Assembly (NCBI GenBank): GCA_963737835.1
Contig: CAVTUH010000001.1
Coordinates: forward strand, 2,356,001 to 2,420,000
DNA length: 64,000 nt
Direction: 5' to 3'
From: Palsa-1248 sp963737835
GTDB lineage: Bacteria > Gemmatimonadota > Gemmatimonadetes > Gemmatimonadales > Gemmatimonadaceae
The notes under the pieces are model-generated. The model did no database searches, was not told the DNA's origin, and was given only the letters and a program-made list of their open reading frames with translations. Numbering within the stretch: the stretch's first letter is position 1; the number at the start of each line of letters is the position of its first letter. Of this stretch, positions 41,450-50,535 are shown in pieces. The position numbers and the translations under genes are program-made.

Positions 41450-42256
41450 CTACATCATGAGGTCGCCGCCATTGATGTCGAACGCAGCGCCGGTGATGTA
41501 GCCGGCGGCCTCCGAGGCGGCGAAGCAAATCAGATCTGCGACTTCCCGTGCGGTACCCAATCGAGGGACCGGATACGCAGCGGCCAAGCGATCGAGCTGC
41601 TCTGGCGTGGCCGTCTCGCGCGTCAGCTCGGTATCGATCATGCCCGGGCAGACGGCGTTCACGGTGATGCCGAATTTCCCCAGCTCCTTGGCCGCCGCTC
41701 TGGTCAGGCCGAGCAGGCCGGCTTTCGAGGCCGTGTAGTGCGCACCTCCCAGCGTGCTGACCATACGACCGGCGGTGGACGAGATATTAATGATGCGACC
41801 GAACCCCTGTGTCTGCATTGCCGGCATTACCGCTTTGATCAGCAAGAACGGCGCGGTGAGGTTTACCTCGAGCGCGCGGCGCCACTCGTCCGCGGACAGC
41901 TGCGCGAAACGCGTGGGCAGCGCCACGGCTGCGTTATTCACCAGGATGTCGATCCTGCCGAAGCGCTCCAGGGTGCGAGCGACGAGCCGGTCGATGACGC
42001 CCGCCTCGGCCAGATCGCCCGGAAGCGGGATCGCTCGCTCGCCGAGGGCCGACGACACCGCCGTGGCGCGCGCCTGATCCCGGACGTGCACGCCGACTGC
42101 CGCGCCGCGCTCGTAGAATCGCTGAGCCGCGGCACGGCCGAGGCCACGCGCCGCGCCCGTCACGATGGCGACGCGTCCGTCAAAGTCTCGGAGCGGTGTC
42201 GGAGAGGTCAGGGTCTGGCAGGGTCGAAGAGGCGGCGAATATGAAGGGAAAACCAC
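41450..42256 (-). CDS. Short-chain dehydrogenase/reductase
   Basis: A ~250-aa SDR core: TGAARGLG, NNAAV, Ser in NISSTAGRM, YTASKAGLLGLT, the NAVCPGMIDTEL segment and the C-terminal AAGYITGAAFDINGG typical of FabG-like enzymes. The frame remains open upstream to 42637 but the extension is low-complexity. There is no in-frame ATG near the domain start, so I place the start at GTG 42256 with low certainty. It lies 9 bp upstream of the DAACS gene on the same strand, so the two are co-transcribed. Substrate unknown. Confidence 0.78.
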   Translation of the reverse strand: MVFPSYSPPLRPCQTLTSPTPLRDFDGRVAIVTGAARGLGRAAAQRFYERGAAVGVHVRDQARATAVSSALGERAIPLPGDLAEAGVIDRLVARTLERFGRIDILVNNAAVALPTRFAQLSADEWRRALEVNLTAPFLLIKAVMPAMQTQGFGRIINISSTAGRMVSTLGGAHYTASKAGLLGLTRAAAKELGKFGITVNAVCPGMIDTELTRETATPEQLDRLAAAYPVPRLGTAREVADLICFAASEAAGYITGAAFDINGGDLMM

Positions 42257-42394
42257 AGAGGCGTAAGGCGACAGTCGGTCAGTGGGCCCTCGACTTTCGT
42301 CGATCACGCAGTTCATTTGGACACCGGATGCCCTGCTCTTCTCCGCAATTGAACCGACGACCAACCGACACTCGAACCTCGAAGCATCTGCGTC

Positions 42395-43333
42395 ATGGGT
42401 AGCGCAGGCAGGCAGCGGGAACGGCCGCGTGGGCCGACAGAAGACGAGGATGCGCCGCGGCCAACGCCCCGGTGGATGCGGATCACGCAGCGCGTCGGCG
42501 GCGGACTCCTGATCCTCGTGCTCGCCGTTGGCCTCTGGTGGATTGTGGGCGGACGACGTCGTTCCTCGAGCGACTCGAGGGCCTGTCAGAGCACGGTGGA
42601 AGAAGAGTGGGTCCGTGGCGGCGTCGAGTGTCTGCATTTCGAGGAATACCGGAGTGCGTCACTCACGGCGCATCCGGATCTCGTCGTCGTGCTGCACGGC
42701 GACTCGCCATTCGAGCGGCCTGAGTACCAGTACGCGACCGCGAGGCGGATTACGAGCGATGTCGAAAACGTCATCGCCATTGGCCTGCTTCGGCCGGGCT
42801 ACACGGACCACGACGGCCATCGGTCCAGCGGGATTCGCGGGCGCGCGATCGGTGACAACTACACCGCGCACGACGTCGACGCCATCGCAGCGGCAATCGG
42901 CGCCCTGGCCGACACCTACCTCCCCGGCCGCGTGTTTCTCATCGGCCACTCGGGCGGCGCCGCGATCGCCGCGGACATCATTGGACGACACCCGTCGCTG
43001 GTGACTGGCGGCGCGATCCTCGTCTCTTGCCCGTGCGATGTCCCCCTGTGGCGGCGCCACATGGACTCTGTTCAGCACGACCCCATCTGGCGTGTACCCG
43101 TCGAGAGCCTGTCGCCGATGGACCTAGCGGCCCGAGTCGATACCCACACGGTCGTCAAGGTCATCGTGGGCAGCGCCAATGACGTGGCTCCGCCGCCATT
43201 GAGCCGCGCCTACGCGCAACGGCTGCGTTCGAGGGATTCCCACGTGGATCTGGTGGAGATCCCAGGTGCGGGCCACGATATCCTGCTGAATCAGCGAGTC
43301 CTGGAGGAGATCGGGAAAGTCCTGAAGCAATAG
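42395..43333 (+). CDS. Membrane-anchored alpha/beta hydrolase
   Basis: A 312-aa protein. A single TM segment (GGGLLILVLAVGLWWIVGG, about residues 35-53) follows an Arg/Pro-rich cytosolic tail. The alpha/beta hydrolase part has LVVVLHGDSPFE, the nucleophile elbow LIGHSGGAAIA (about residue 185), VKVIVGSANDVAPP with the acid, and the catalytic His in PGAGHDILLNQ. It should be an extracytoplasmic serine esterase or peptidase-like hydrolase. Two Cys in the first stretch (ACQST, VECLHF) and SCPCD may form disulphides. It is divergent from the SDR, with 138 bp between. Confidence 0.78.
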   Translation: MGSAGRQRERPRGPTEDEDAPRPTPRWMRITQRVGGGLLILVLAVGLWWIVGGRRRSSSDSRACQSTVEEEWVRGGVECLHFEEYRSASLTAHPDLVVVLHGDSPFERPEYQYATARRITSDVENVIAIGLLRPGYTDHDGHRSSGIRGRAIGDNYTAHDVDAIAAAIGALADTYLPGRVFLIGHSGGAAIAADIIGRHPSLVTGGAILVSCPCDVPLWRRHMDSVQHDPIWRVPVESLSPMDLAARVDTHTVVKVIVGSANDVAPPPLSRAYAQRLRSRDSHVDLVEIPGAGHDILLNQRVLEEIGKVLKQ

Positions 43334-43396
43334 GCCGCCGTTTGGTCTTTGCGCCTACAGCCCGCGTGTAACCCCGTATAACTTTTCCGCCTACGT

Positions 43397-44791
43397 ATGG
43401 CTCACTTCGCGTCTATCGGGGTGTGGCGCCGTCACCCGCGCCCCTCGTCTCTCCGTCGTTACTGGCTACCACTCCTCGGTGTTGCGGGACTCGGAGGGAT
43501 GGCCTGCCACAGCTCGACCGCGCCGACTCCGGCGACAACGGGCACGATCATCACGACGGTCGGGGCGCCGCCGGGCACGTCGGCGCTGGCCGTCCTCGCT
43601 GGCCCCAGCGATTTTGCCGAAAACGCCCCCGCCGGGGTCGACACATTTTCGCTGCTGACGACCGGCACCTACACGTTGACCGATCCGATGGCGACCGCGG
43701 TCGACCCGATCGTGACGCCTTTCTATGCGGGCACGATCACGGGCAGCCCAGTTACGATCGGCGAGGCCGATACGGCTCGGATGAGCGCTTCGTTCAGCGT
43801 GATCTCGGGCTCGGGGCGTGCGTGGGTCGGAAGCACAAACGGCGGCTCGCCCATCACCGCTGGGTACACCAGCACCGAGTTGACCACCGCTGCCGCGCCC
43901 GGTACGTCGCTAACGATCGCGGGCGCGTATCAAGTGTTCGACGCGAATAGCAATCTCTGGGTTGTCGACTCGGCCGGCACTACGCTGACAGAGTATGCGT
44001 CGGCCTCGCTTGGCACGAGTGGCAGCCCGTCGGCCGCGGTCACCATTACGAGCGGTGCGCTCAGCGGGCCGGTCGGCATGGTGTTCGACGGGCTCGGCGA
44101 CCTCTGGATCTCGAACAGCGCCGGCAACACGATCACCGAGTTTGGGGCCAGCCAGCTCACGGCCAGTGGCGCAGTGACGCCGGTGGTGACGCTGAGCGGC
44201 AGCGCGATCAGCAATCCGGGTCGCATTGCCCTTGACGCCTACGGCAACCTCTGGGTGCCCAACACGGCGTCGAGCACGGTCGCGGAATTCTCCACCAGTC
44301 AGCTTGGCTCGAGCGGGAGCCCCGCTCCCGCCGTCACACTGACGTCCACGAACTCTTCGATCGTGGGACCGCGAGCCATCGCCTTCGACCAGCAGGGCGA
44401 CCTCTGGGTCGCAAATGCCACCGGCAACTCGTTCGTCATGTTCAGTAACGCCCAGCAAACCGTCAGTGGCAGCCCGACGCCCGCCAAGATCCTCACTGTG
44501 CCGCCTGCGGTGGGCACGCCAGCCGGCTTCGCATTCGACAACAGCGGCAACCTCTGGGCGTTCGGGTCGGCGAGCTCCAGCCTGATCGAGTACTCTGCGG
44601 CGCAGATCATTACGGGCGGCGCGAGTCAGCCCAGCTTCACGATCTCGGTCACGGCCAACCCGGTCAGCATGGTGCTCGATCCGCCCCCGAATGGCCTGCC
44701 ACTGGCCGGACCGCCGCAGGCCGCGCGGCGGAACAAGGGGCCGGGCTCCGTCATGCCGGAAGGGCGGCGCGTGATGAGGATCAGGCGGTAG
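43397..44791 (+). CDS. Lipoprotein with NHL/Vgb-like propeller repeats
   Basis: A 464-aa lipoprotein. The lipobox GLGGMAC lies near residue 37 after a basic N-terminus. The mature part is Ser/Thr/Gly-rich, then from residue ~175 has five or more repeats of the form DxxGNLWVxNxxxxTVxEFxxSQLxxSGxPxPxVTLT, seen as NLWVVDSAGTTLTEYASASL, DLWISNSAGNTITEFGASQL and NLWVPNTASSTVAEFSTSQL. This is the pattern of streptogramin-lyase-like propellers. It resembles the gene at 45452, so the two are paralogues. The role is unknown; envelope binding is likely. Confidence 0.75.
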   Translation: MAHFASIGVWRRHPRPSSLRRYWLPLLGVAGLGGMACHSSTAPTPATTGTIITTVGAPPGTSALAVLAGPSDFAENAPAGVDTFSLLTTGTYTLTDPMATAVDPIVTPFYAGTITGSPVTIGEADTARMSASFSVISGSGRAWVGSTNGGSPITAGYTSTELTTAAAPGTSLTIAGAYQVFDANSNLWVVDSAGTTLTEYASASLGTSGSPSAAVTITSGALSGPVGMVFDGLGDLWISNSAGNTITEFGASQLTASGAVTPVVTLSGSAISNPGRIALDAYGNLWVPNTASSTVAEFSTSQLGSSGSPAPAVTLTSTNSSIVGPRAIAFDQQGDLWVANATGNSFVMFSNAQQTVSGSPTPAKILTVPPAVGTPAGFAFDNSGNLWAFGSASSSLIEYSAAQIITGGASQPSFTISVTANPVSMVLDPPPNGLPLAGPPQAARRNKGPGSVMPEGRRVMRIRR

Positions 44792-44795
44792 GCCG

Positions 44796-45287
44796 TTACG
44801 GCTGCCTCACATATACATGTCGGTGATGCGTCGCCTTCGCGGAGCCGGAGGTCGCGTCGTACTGGTCGCGCAGCGCTTGGCCTGACTGCGAGACCACGAG
44901 TCGGCCGCGCTCCGTCGAGACGGTCTGCCCGTTGTTCAGGACGTCCACCGTGTAGAGGACGCTGTCCGCCGTCAGGTGAATCGTGCACAACATGACCTGC
45001 GTCGGGCTGAGTGTCGTAGAGGCACCGCCGGGTGCGCAGTCGAAGGTCGACGTTCCCGGTCCCTTTCCATCGTCCGAGGTCGAGACGAGATGGAAGCCGT
45101 TCGGTTGCGGGGAGAACACGAGGCTCTCGCTCTTGGGCAGGCCGTGATCATCCGATCCGTTCGTCGTGTCCATGACCCAACTCCCCATCAACTTCGCCGG
45201 TGCACTCGTCTGGGCCGAGAGAGGGCCGGCGGTTGCAACAACGGCCAGGGTGATGGCGACGCGACGAGCGAGCGAACGGAATGGCAT
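44796..45287 (-). CDS. Small secreted protein of unknown function
   Basis: A 163-aa protein with signal peptide (MPFRSLARRVAITLAVVATAG, ending LSAQ). The mature domain KLMGSWVMDTTNGSDDHG, LVSTSDDGKGPG, YTVDVLNNGQTV and LRDQYDATSG suggests a small beta-rich lipocalin-like or DUF-type fold: KLxGxWxxDxxKS is common in such secreted proteins. Two Cys (FDCAPG and VMLCTI) could pair. It converges on the lipoprotein gene with only 4 bp between, so no room for a separate terminator. Confidence 0.62.
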   Translation of the reverse strand: MPFRSLARRVAITLAVVATAGPLSAQTSAPAKLMGSWVMDTTNGSDDHGLPKSESLVFSPQPNGFHLVSTSDDGKGPGTSTFDCAPGGASTTLSPTQVMLCTIHLTADSVLYTVDVLNNGQTVSTERGRLVVSQSGQALRDQYDATSGSAKATHHRHVYVRQP

Positions 45288-45367
45288 CCACGGGTCCTGG
45301 ATAGAGGAGTGGTGAACCTAGCGAAAACGCCGTCGCGCGTCGACCTTCGGCGCGGCCTGCTATTCAG

Positions 45368-45402
45368 CGGGTAGGGGCGACGCAATGCGTCGCCCCTACC
45401 CG
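45368..45402. repeat. Near-perfect 35-bp palindrome formed by fused REP halves
   Basis: CGGGTAGGGGCGACGCA joined to TGCGTCGCCCCTACCCG, with a one-base centre. It looks like a REP inverted pair collapsed to zero spacing and so marks both arms (TAGGGG and CCCCTA) of the family. It lies between two minus-strand genes and could be a terminator. Confidence 0.8.
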
Positions 45403-45451
45403 CCGTTGTCACGTGTCGTGGCTGTTCCGCTCACCCGTCACCCGTCCTCTC

Positions 45452-46636
45452 CTACCTGATGGCAAAATGATTCAACCCTTTCGGTGGCATGAAGCTCAGC
45501 ACGGGATTGGGCGAGCCGCTCACGGTGAGCTGGGAGAGGCGATACGCGAACATGCCCATGCCGGGAGTGCCATACGCGTTCCCGCCGACGTAGAGGATGT
45601 CGCCCGGATCGATGGCGATGTCGGCTATGCCGGCAAGCGTTTCCCCGGTAATGGTGACGGAGGGACTGGGGTTTGCGCCGGCCGTCAGCGATGCCGCGGT
45701 GAATTGCGTCACGCTGTTGGCAGTGGCGTTGGCGGTCCAGAGATCTCCTGCTGAATCGAACGCCATGCCCGGACCGTATCCGGCGGGATGCGACCCGGTC
45801 TGAACCAATGTCAGTGCCGGCGCTGGCGTGCCACCACCCTGCAACGCCGCGGGCGTAAACTTCGCGACCACGTACCTGGGCACGCTGTCAGCGGCGGGGC
45901 CCGGGGGAAGGATACGCGGGACAGCCGACACCCACACGTCGCCCTGTTGATCGACGGCGACGCCCACGGGAGACCACGTCGCGCCGGCAGCGGTAATGCC
46001 GCCCAGCGAGATGGTGTCGGCAGGTGGGCCGCTGGTCGTCAGCTCAATGCCCGTGTACTCGAGCAACGCGGCTGCCGAGCTGTCGACCACCAGGAGAGCA
46101 CCCTGCGCATCGAACGTGAGGCCGCGCGGAGCGTGTAGCCCGGACAGCGTCACCATCGGCGTCTGTCGGCCGTTCTGGCTGATTTGCGAGCGGACGTACT
46201 CGATGACGCTTCCAGAGTCGTGGCGGCCGCCGACCGACATCCAGAGGTTGCCGTTCCCATCGAACGCCAAGAAGCTGGGTCTTACCAGGTTCGCCCCAAA
46301 AGGTGGGCCGGAGATCGTGTCGTTCACCGTGATCGTGTCCAGCAACAGGCGCGGTCGAATCTGCGACGGCGGATAGGCTGCTAATCGCCCGCGCGCACTG
46401 ACGTGCGACGCGCCGAACAGATATGTCGCGATGTCTCCGACGCCGATCGTCCATGGGGTGTCGGTGCCGGCGATGTTGAACGCAAACGTGTCGACCAAGC
46501 GACCGTGCGAACCAGATCCTCCTCCGCCGCCGGTTGCCGGTTCGGTGGTCGATGAGTGAGAACACGCGGTCGATGCCGCCGCGACTGCGACCGCACCGAG
46601 TGTCATCGTGGTGAGGCGGTACAGCCAGCGAGTCAT
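45452..46636 (-). CDS. Lipoprotein with NHL/Vgb-like propeller repeats
   Basis: A 394-aa lipoprotein. The start is ATG 46636 because it gives a lipoprotein signal (MTRWLYRLTTMTLGAVAVAA, lipobox ASTAC); the longer frame to 46972 crosses the sedolisin gene. Repeats resemble those at 43397: FDGNGNLWMSVGGRHDSGSV, FDAQGALLVVDSSAAALLEY, DQQGDVWVSAVP and DSAGDLWTANATANSVTQFT. These are streptogramin-lyase-like propeller blades. Its start codon overlaps the sedolisin stop by 4 bp, so they are co-transcribed. Possible role: surface binding partner of the protease; unproven. Confidence 0.76.
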   Translation of the reverse strand: MTRWLYRLTTMTLGAVAVAAASTACSHSSTTEPATGGGGGSGSHGRLVDTFAFNIAGTDTPWTIGVGDIATYLFGASHVSARGRLAAYPPSQIRPRLLLDTITVNDTISGPPFGANLVRPSFLAFDGNGNLWMSVGGRHDSGSVIEYVRSQISQNGRQTPMVTLSGLHAPRGLTFDAQGALLVVDSSAAALLEYTGIELTTSGPPADTISLGGITAAGATWSPVGVAVDQQGDVWVSAVPRILPPGPAADSVPRYVVAKFTPAALQGGGTPAPALTLVQTGSHPAGYGPGMAFDSAGDLWTANATANSVTQFTAASLTAGANPSPSVTITGETLAGIADIAIDPGDILYVGGNAYGTPGMGMFAYRLSQLTVSGSPNPVLSFMPPKGLNHFAIR

Positions 46637-48382
46637 CGCCGCGCCACTCGCTTCGGGCGGGTGCGTTTGCGTGCGCGAGCCGGGGTCCCGGCGCGGCGAG
46701 GCGTCTTGGTCGACGCTGCGCGTGCCGGCTTGCTCACCGTGAGCCGCGCAGCGAGCACGGCGCCGTCGGGTGATCCGAGGCCACTGCAGGCGTCCCAGCC
46801 AGCGCCCGCGCTGTATCCCACGTCCTTGTGCGTCTGGTAGCTGACACGATTGTCTCCGACGGTCACGTCGTGAAATGCGCCGTTCGCCGTGGGGATCGCG
46901 TAGATCTGCGGGTTCAGAAACCCCACCCGTCCACCAAGCTTCTGGTTGAGTCGTGCGACCAACGCGGCCCACAACGGTGCCACGGCGCTCGTACCGCCCA
47001 CGACGAACGAGGTTCCGTCGACGAGGACGTTGTAGCCCGATGCTGGATCACCGTTGCCTGCTACGTCGGGCACGCCGCGTCCTTTGTAGCCCTGGGGATT
47101 GAGGGACAGAGGCACCTGCGCTCCATTCTTGATACGCAGGCAGCGGAAAAGCACCGCTCACTCCGCCCCCGCTCGCGCCGAACGAGCCGTCGGGACCCGC
47201 GTCGGCCGACGTGTCGGCCGAGTGCTGGTTCCACACCGATTCCGCGGAGATCGCTCCCGCTGTGGCGACCAGGCGCGAGCCGCCACACGCCAATGCGAAC
47301 GGACTCGCGGCCGGAAAGTCGACATGCGCGAGGCCGTCCCACGCGATCGGCCCCACGTCGGCGGCACCATTGTCGCCCGCCGCAATGCACACGGTGACGC
47401 CCAGCATCGCCGCGGACTGCAGCACCTGGTCGAACTGCGTCTGGAAGGCGTCTCCGGGACCTGCCTCCGGCCCTCCCCAACTGATCGAGATCACCGACGG
47501 GTCATTCGTGTCATCGTGGACGGCTTTCGTGATGGCATCCAGGAATCCTTTCGATGTGCGATTGTTGGGCGCGAAGTACACGACAATCTTCGCCCCGGGC
47601 GCCACCGCGGCTACCACCTCGATGTCGAGACCGACCTCGCCGTCATCACTGCCCGGATCCCCGCTCGGCGAATTGGTCGCGCCGTCGACGGAGACCGGTA
47701 CGACGGTCGGAGTGCTCAACCCGAGCCCTCCCAGGTACGCCTGCAGGTCTTGCGCGCGATAGCCACCGCCCAGCTCGATGATGCCTACTGTTTGCCCCGT
47801 GCCATCGGCTCCTGCGGGGTAGTTGTACAACTTCGCCACGTCCGGGGGGTTGAATGGCTGTGCGCCATCGGCTTGTCGCGCTGTCGATCGCGCGATTCGG
47901 AAGTGCCGTCTCGCAACGGGGCGATTGTCCAAGCCGAAGATCCCTTCCACGACAGGCGCGAGGTCGCTCGGCACCCGAATCGCACCGACGCGACCCCGGT
48001 AGGTCCCGCCAGGATACTCGTAGGTGTGGAGATCGACGTTGAATGCTTTGTTGAAGTCGGCGACAGTGCCAGAGAGCATCACGCTGCGTCGTGGCGCGCT
48101 CGCGCGCACGACGGTCAGATGGTGCGCGCTCGCAAAGCGGCGGACGCGGGCAATGTCCTTGGGATCCGCGCCGTAGCGGGCGTTGTAGGCCTGTCGAGTC
48201 AGGATCGGTGCGGGTTCGGTCGACGGCTGCAGCAACGATGTCGCGTCCGGGAGTGGCGTACGAGGACGCAGTCGCACCGTCACTTCGAGTCGTTCGTCGG
48301 CCGGTGCCGGCGCGACGACGCGCGCGTTGGGGAGCGGCTGCTTCTCGCTGCCATGGAGGGGAACGGTTTTTTTGGGTGGCAT
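46633..48382 (-). pseudogene. S53 sedolisin (kumamolisin-like) peptidase, one frameshift
   Basis: The upstream frame holds an activation prodomain (about residues 25-170) and the start of the catalytic domain, with Glu249 and Asp253 in DDGEVGLDIEVVAAVAPGA and the GGGVSGAFPLPAYQEW segment. The downstream frame continues NGAQVPLSLNPQ, RGVPDVAGNGDPASGYNV and the catalytic Ser in VVGGTSAVAPLW. The shift is near 47123-47135, one base. Without it, the active site would be complete. There is no obvious signal peptide, and the C-terminal tail is Arg/Lys/Thr-rich (TKTPRRAG, RKRTRPKRVARR). Sedolisins are acid serine-carboxyl endopeptidases, usually secreted. Could be sequence error or a pseudogene. Confidence 0.85.
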
Positions 48383-48383
48383 G

Positions 48384-48510
48384 CGACGCTAGACGTTGGA
48401 CGTTGGACGCTAGACGTTGGAGACTAACACAGCGGGCAGGTCACGCTGCACCGCAGACGGCTCCTCGGTTCGTTCTCCAACGTCTAACGTCCAACGTCCA
48501 GCGTCCAGCC
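48384..48510. repeat. Heptamer-armed element, GACGTTG flavour, weak core
   Basis: The left arm is GACGCTA/GACGTTG/GACGTTG/GACGCTA/GACGTTG (48384-48423); the right arm is CAACGTC/TAACGTC/CAACGTC/CAGCGTC (about 48477-48505). The interior (AACACAGCGGGCAGGTCACG...) pairs poorly compared with other copies, so this is a decayed or alternate core. It lies between tandem minus-strand genes. Confidence 0.75.
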
Positions 48511-48512
48511 CC

Positions 48513-49682
48513 TCACACTACGTTGTATTCGCTCTCACCGTACTCGCCCTCACCAAAAGTGCGCCACCGCACGGGTGCGATGTCGACGGAGTGGGCGCGG
48601 CCGTCCAGGATCTCTTCTGCCATGACGAGGCCCGCGGCCGGACCGTGCATCAGCCCATGGCCACTGAACCCCGTGCAGGCGTACAAATTATCGAGCTGAG
48701 GCAATCGACCGAGGATGGGTTGATCGTCAGGCGTGACCTCGTAGAGGCCCGCCCACTCGCTTGCGATCTGTGCATCCGCGAGCAGCGGCAGTCGGCGAAT
48801 GGCTGCAGCGACATGGGTCTCGCGCCAGGCCTCGTCGACGGAGGTGTCGAATCCGGGGCGCTCATTGTGGTTTGACATGCCGGTCAGGATGCCGCCACTC
48901 TCGTAATGAAAATAGAGCGATTGGCCGAAGTCGATGAGGAAGGGCAGGGCACGGGTGATGCCCGGAATAGGGGCCGTGACCGCGATCTGCCGACGGATCG
49001 CTCGCACCGGAATGTCGAGCCCGAGACACCGGCCCACGACGCCGGACCACGGTCCGGTCGCGAGGAGGAATGCTGCACCGCTCACGTCTCCGATCGTGGT
49101 CTCGAGCGAGACGATGCGGCCGCCCTGTATGCGCGCGCCGGTCACTCGGGCGCCCGTGCGCACGGTCACGCCGGCGCGGCTCGCTCCCCGTGCATAGCCA
49201 TGGAGCACGCCGCTCGGATCGACGAGGCCATCGCGGTCGTAGAACGTCGCCGCGATGATGCCAGTCACATCGCATTGCGGTGCGAGGCGTGTGATGTCAT
49301 CGGGCGTCAACCAGCGGGTCGCGACCCCGTGTGCGTGCTGCAGCACGACGTTGCGCTCGAACGCGGCGACGTCGTTTGCTGCATCGAGCAGGAACAGATA
49401 GCCGCACAAGTTGAGTGCGACCGACTGATCGAATTCCTCCTCGAACCGCTCGAGCATCGCCAGGCTCAGCTTCGACAGCTCGATGTTGACCGCTGTGGAG
49501 AACTGGTGCCGGAACCCACCGGCGTTGAGACCGGTGGACCCGGTGCCGAGCATCGCTTCCGCCTCGAGGACGGTGACCCGCACCCCGCGCCGCGCCGCCT
49601 GATAGGCGCAGCTCATGCCCATGACCCCGCCGCCGATGATGATGAGGTCTGCGGATGGGGCTGTTGGAACACCTAGGGTCAT
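48513..49682 (-). CDS. FAD-dependent amine/amino-acid oxidoreductase (DAO family)
   Basis: A ~389-aa flavoprotein. The FAD motif is ADLIIIGGGVMGMSCAYQA, with E in VTVLEAEAMLG. The family opening GSTGLNAGGFRHQFS, AAFLLATGPWSG, VRAIRRQIAVTAPI and the C-terminal WAGLYEVTPDDQPILG, GFSGHGLMHGPAAG are typical of sarcosine oxidase beta/glycine or D-amino-acid oxidases. It should deaminate an amine or amino acid. No partner subunit is adjacent. Start at ATG 49682; a GTG at 49712 is possible. The link to aromatic amino-acid catabolism upstream is not established. Confidence 0.82.
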   Translation of the reverse strand: MTLGVPTAPSADLIIIGGGVMGMSCAYQAARRGVRVTVLEAEAMLGTGSTGLNAGGFRHQFSTAVNIELSKLSLAMLERFEEEFDQSVALNLCGYLFLLDAANDVAAFERNVVLQHAHGVATRWLTPDDITRLAPQCDVTGIIAATFYDRDGLVDPSGVLHGYARGASRAGVTVRTGARVTGARIQGGRIVSLETTIGDVSGAAFLLATGPWSGVVGRCLGLDIPVRAIRRQIAVTAPIPGITRALPFLIDFGQSLYFHYESGGILTGMSNHNERPGFDTSVDEAWRETHVAAAIRRLPLLADAQIASEWAGLYEVTPDDQPILGRLPQLDNLYACTGFSGHGLMHGPAAGLVMAEEILDGRAHSVDIAPVRWRTFGEGEYGESEYNVV

Positions 49683-49852
49683 CGGGTGGATAAGGTAGGC
49701 GGCAGCCGGCACTCGGGATCCGGAAAAGGCAACCCGGTCAGAGACACGTTATTGTAAGCGGCCGCGCTTTGCTTCCGGGATCCCAACTCCCAAACGCACT
49801 ATCTTTCAGTACGTACAGAGCGTCTACAGAGCGTCTACAAGAGGAGCGTACC

Positions 49853-50533
49853 ATGCTTCTTCCGATCCTGCGCCTCGTTGTCGCGTCATTGACACTCACT
49901 CCCTCGGCGACTGTCTTAGCAAGCGGTCCTGAGCCCGCCGTCCGAGTACCCGAGCCCATCGTGGATGCGCCGTTGGCGCACACGGCGGGCAAGGAGATCG
50001 CGGTCTTGTCCGGAGGGTGCTTCTGGGGAATGCAGGCGGTGTTCGAACACGTCAAGGGCGTCATCAAAGTGACGTCGGGGTTCTCCGGCGGCGACGCCGT
50101 CTCGCCCTCGTACGAGGAAGTCAGCACCGGGGCAACGGGCCACGCCGAGTCGGTGCAGATCGTGTACGATCCGTCGCAAATCTCGTATGGGCAGCTGCTG
50201 AAGGTGTTCTTCTCAGTGGGCCACGACCCGACCGAACTGGATCGGCAGGGCCCTGACGTCGGCACGCAGTATCGATCGGCGATCTGGTTCTCATCGCCAG
50301 AGCAGCAACGCATCGCCAAGGCGTATGTCGACCAGCTAGCGAAAGCGAGCGTGTTCCCTGCTCGCATCGTCACGGAGGTCTCGCCGCTCAAGGCATTCTA
50401 CGCGGCCGAGGACTATCACCAGGACTACTACGTCCACCACCCGTTCTCGCCGTACATCATCATCAACGACAAGCCGAAGGTGGAGCATCTCAAGAGCGAG
50501 TGGCCGGGGTTGTGGGTGGAGTACAAGGGCTGA
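49853..50533 (+). CDS. msrA: Peptide methionine-S-oxide reductase A, exported form
   Basis: A 226-aa MsrA with an N-terminal signal peptide (MLLPILRLVVASLTLTPSA, ending VLAS), so it is likely periplasmic. The catalytic motif is GGCFWGMQAVF with Cys56. Other family signatures are GATGHAESVQIVYDPSQISY, GHDPTELDRQGPDVGTQYRS and AEDYHQDYYVHHP. It reduces Met-S-sulfoxide; the resolving Cys near the C-terminus is absent, suggesting a one-Cys or external-reductant type. ATG 49853 has GAGGAG 7 bp upstream. Two CAGAGCGTCTA tandem units lie at 49815-49838. Confidence 0.92.
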   Translation: MLLPILRLVVASLTLTPSATVLASGPEPAVRVPEPIVDAPLAHTAGKEIAVLSGGCFWGMQAVFEHVKGVIKVTSGFSGGDAVSPSYEEVSTGATGHAESVQIVYDPSQISYGQLLKVFFSVGHDPTELDRQGPDVGTQYRSAIWFSSPEQQRIAKAYVDQLAKASVFPARIVTEVSPLKAFYAAEDYHQDYYVHHPFSPYIIINDKPKVEHLKSEWPGLWVEYKG

Positions 50534-50535
50534 AC

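Noticed and set aside
47099..48427. 442-aa plus-strand frame opposite the sedolisin
   Set aside because: Antisense shadow; the minus strand carries the peptidase motifs.
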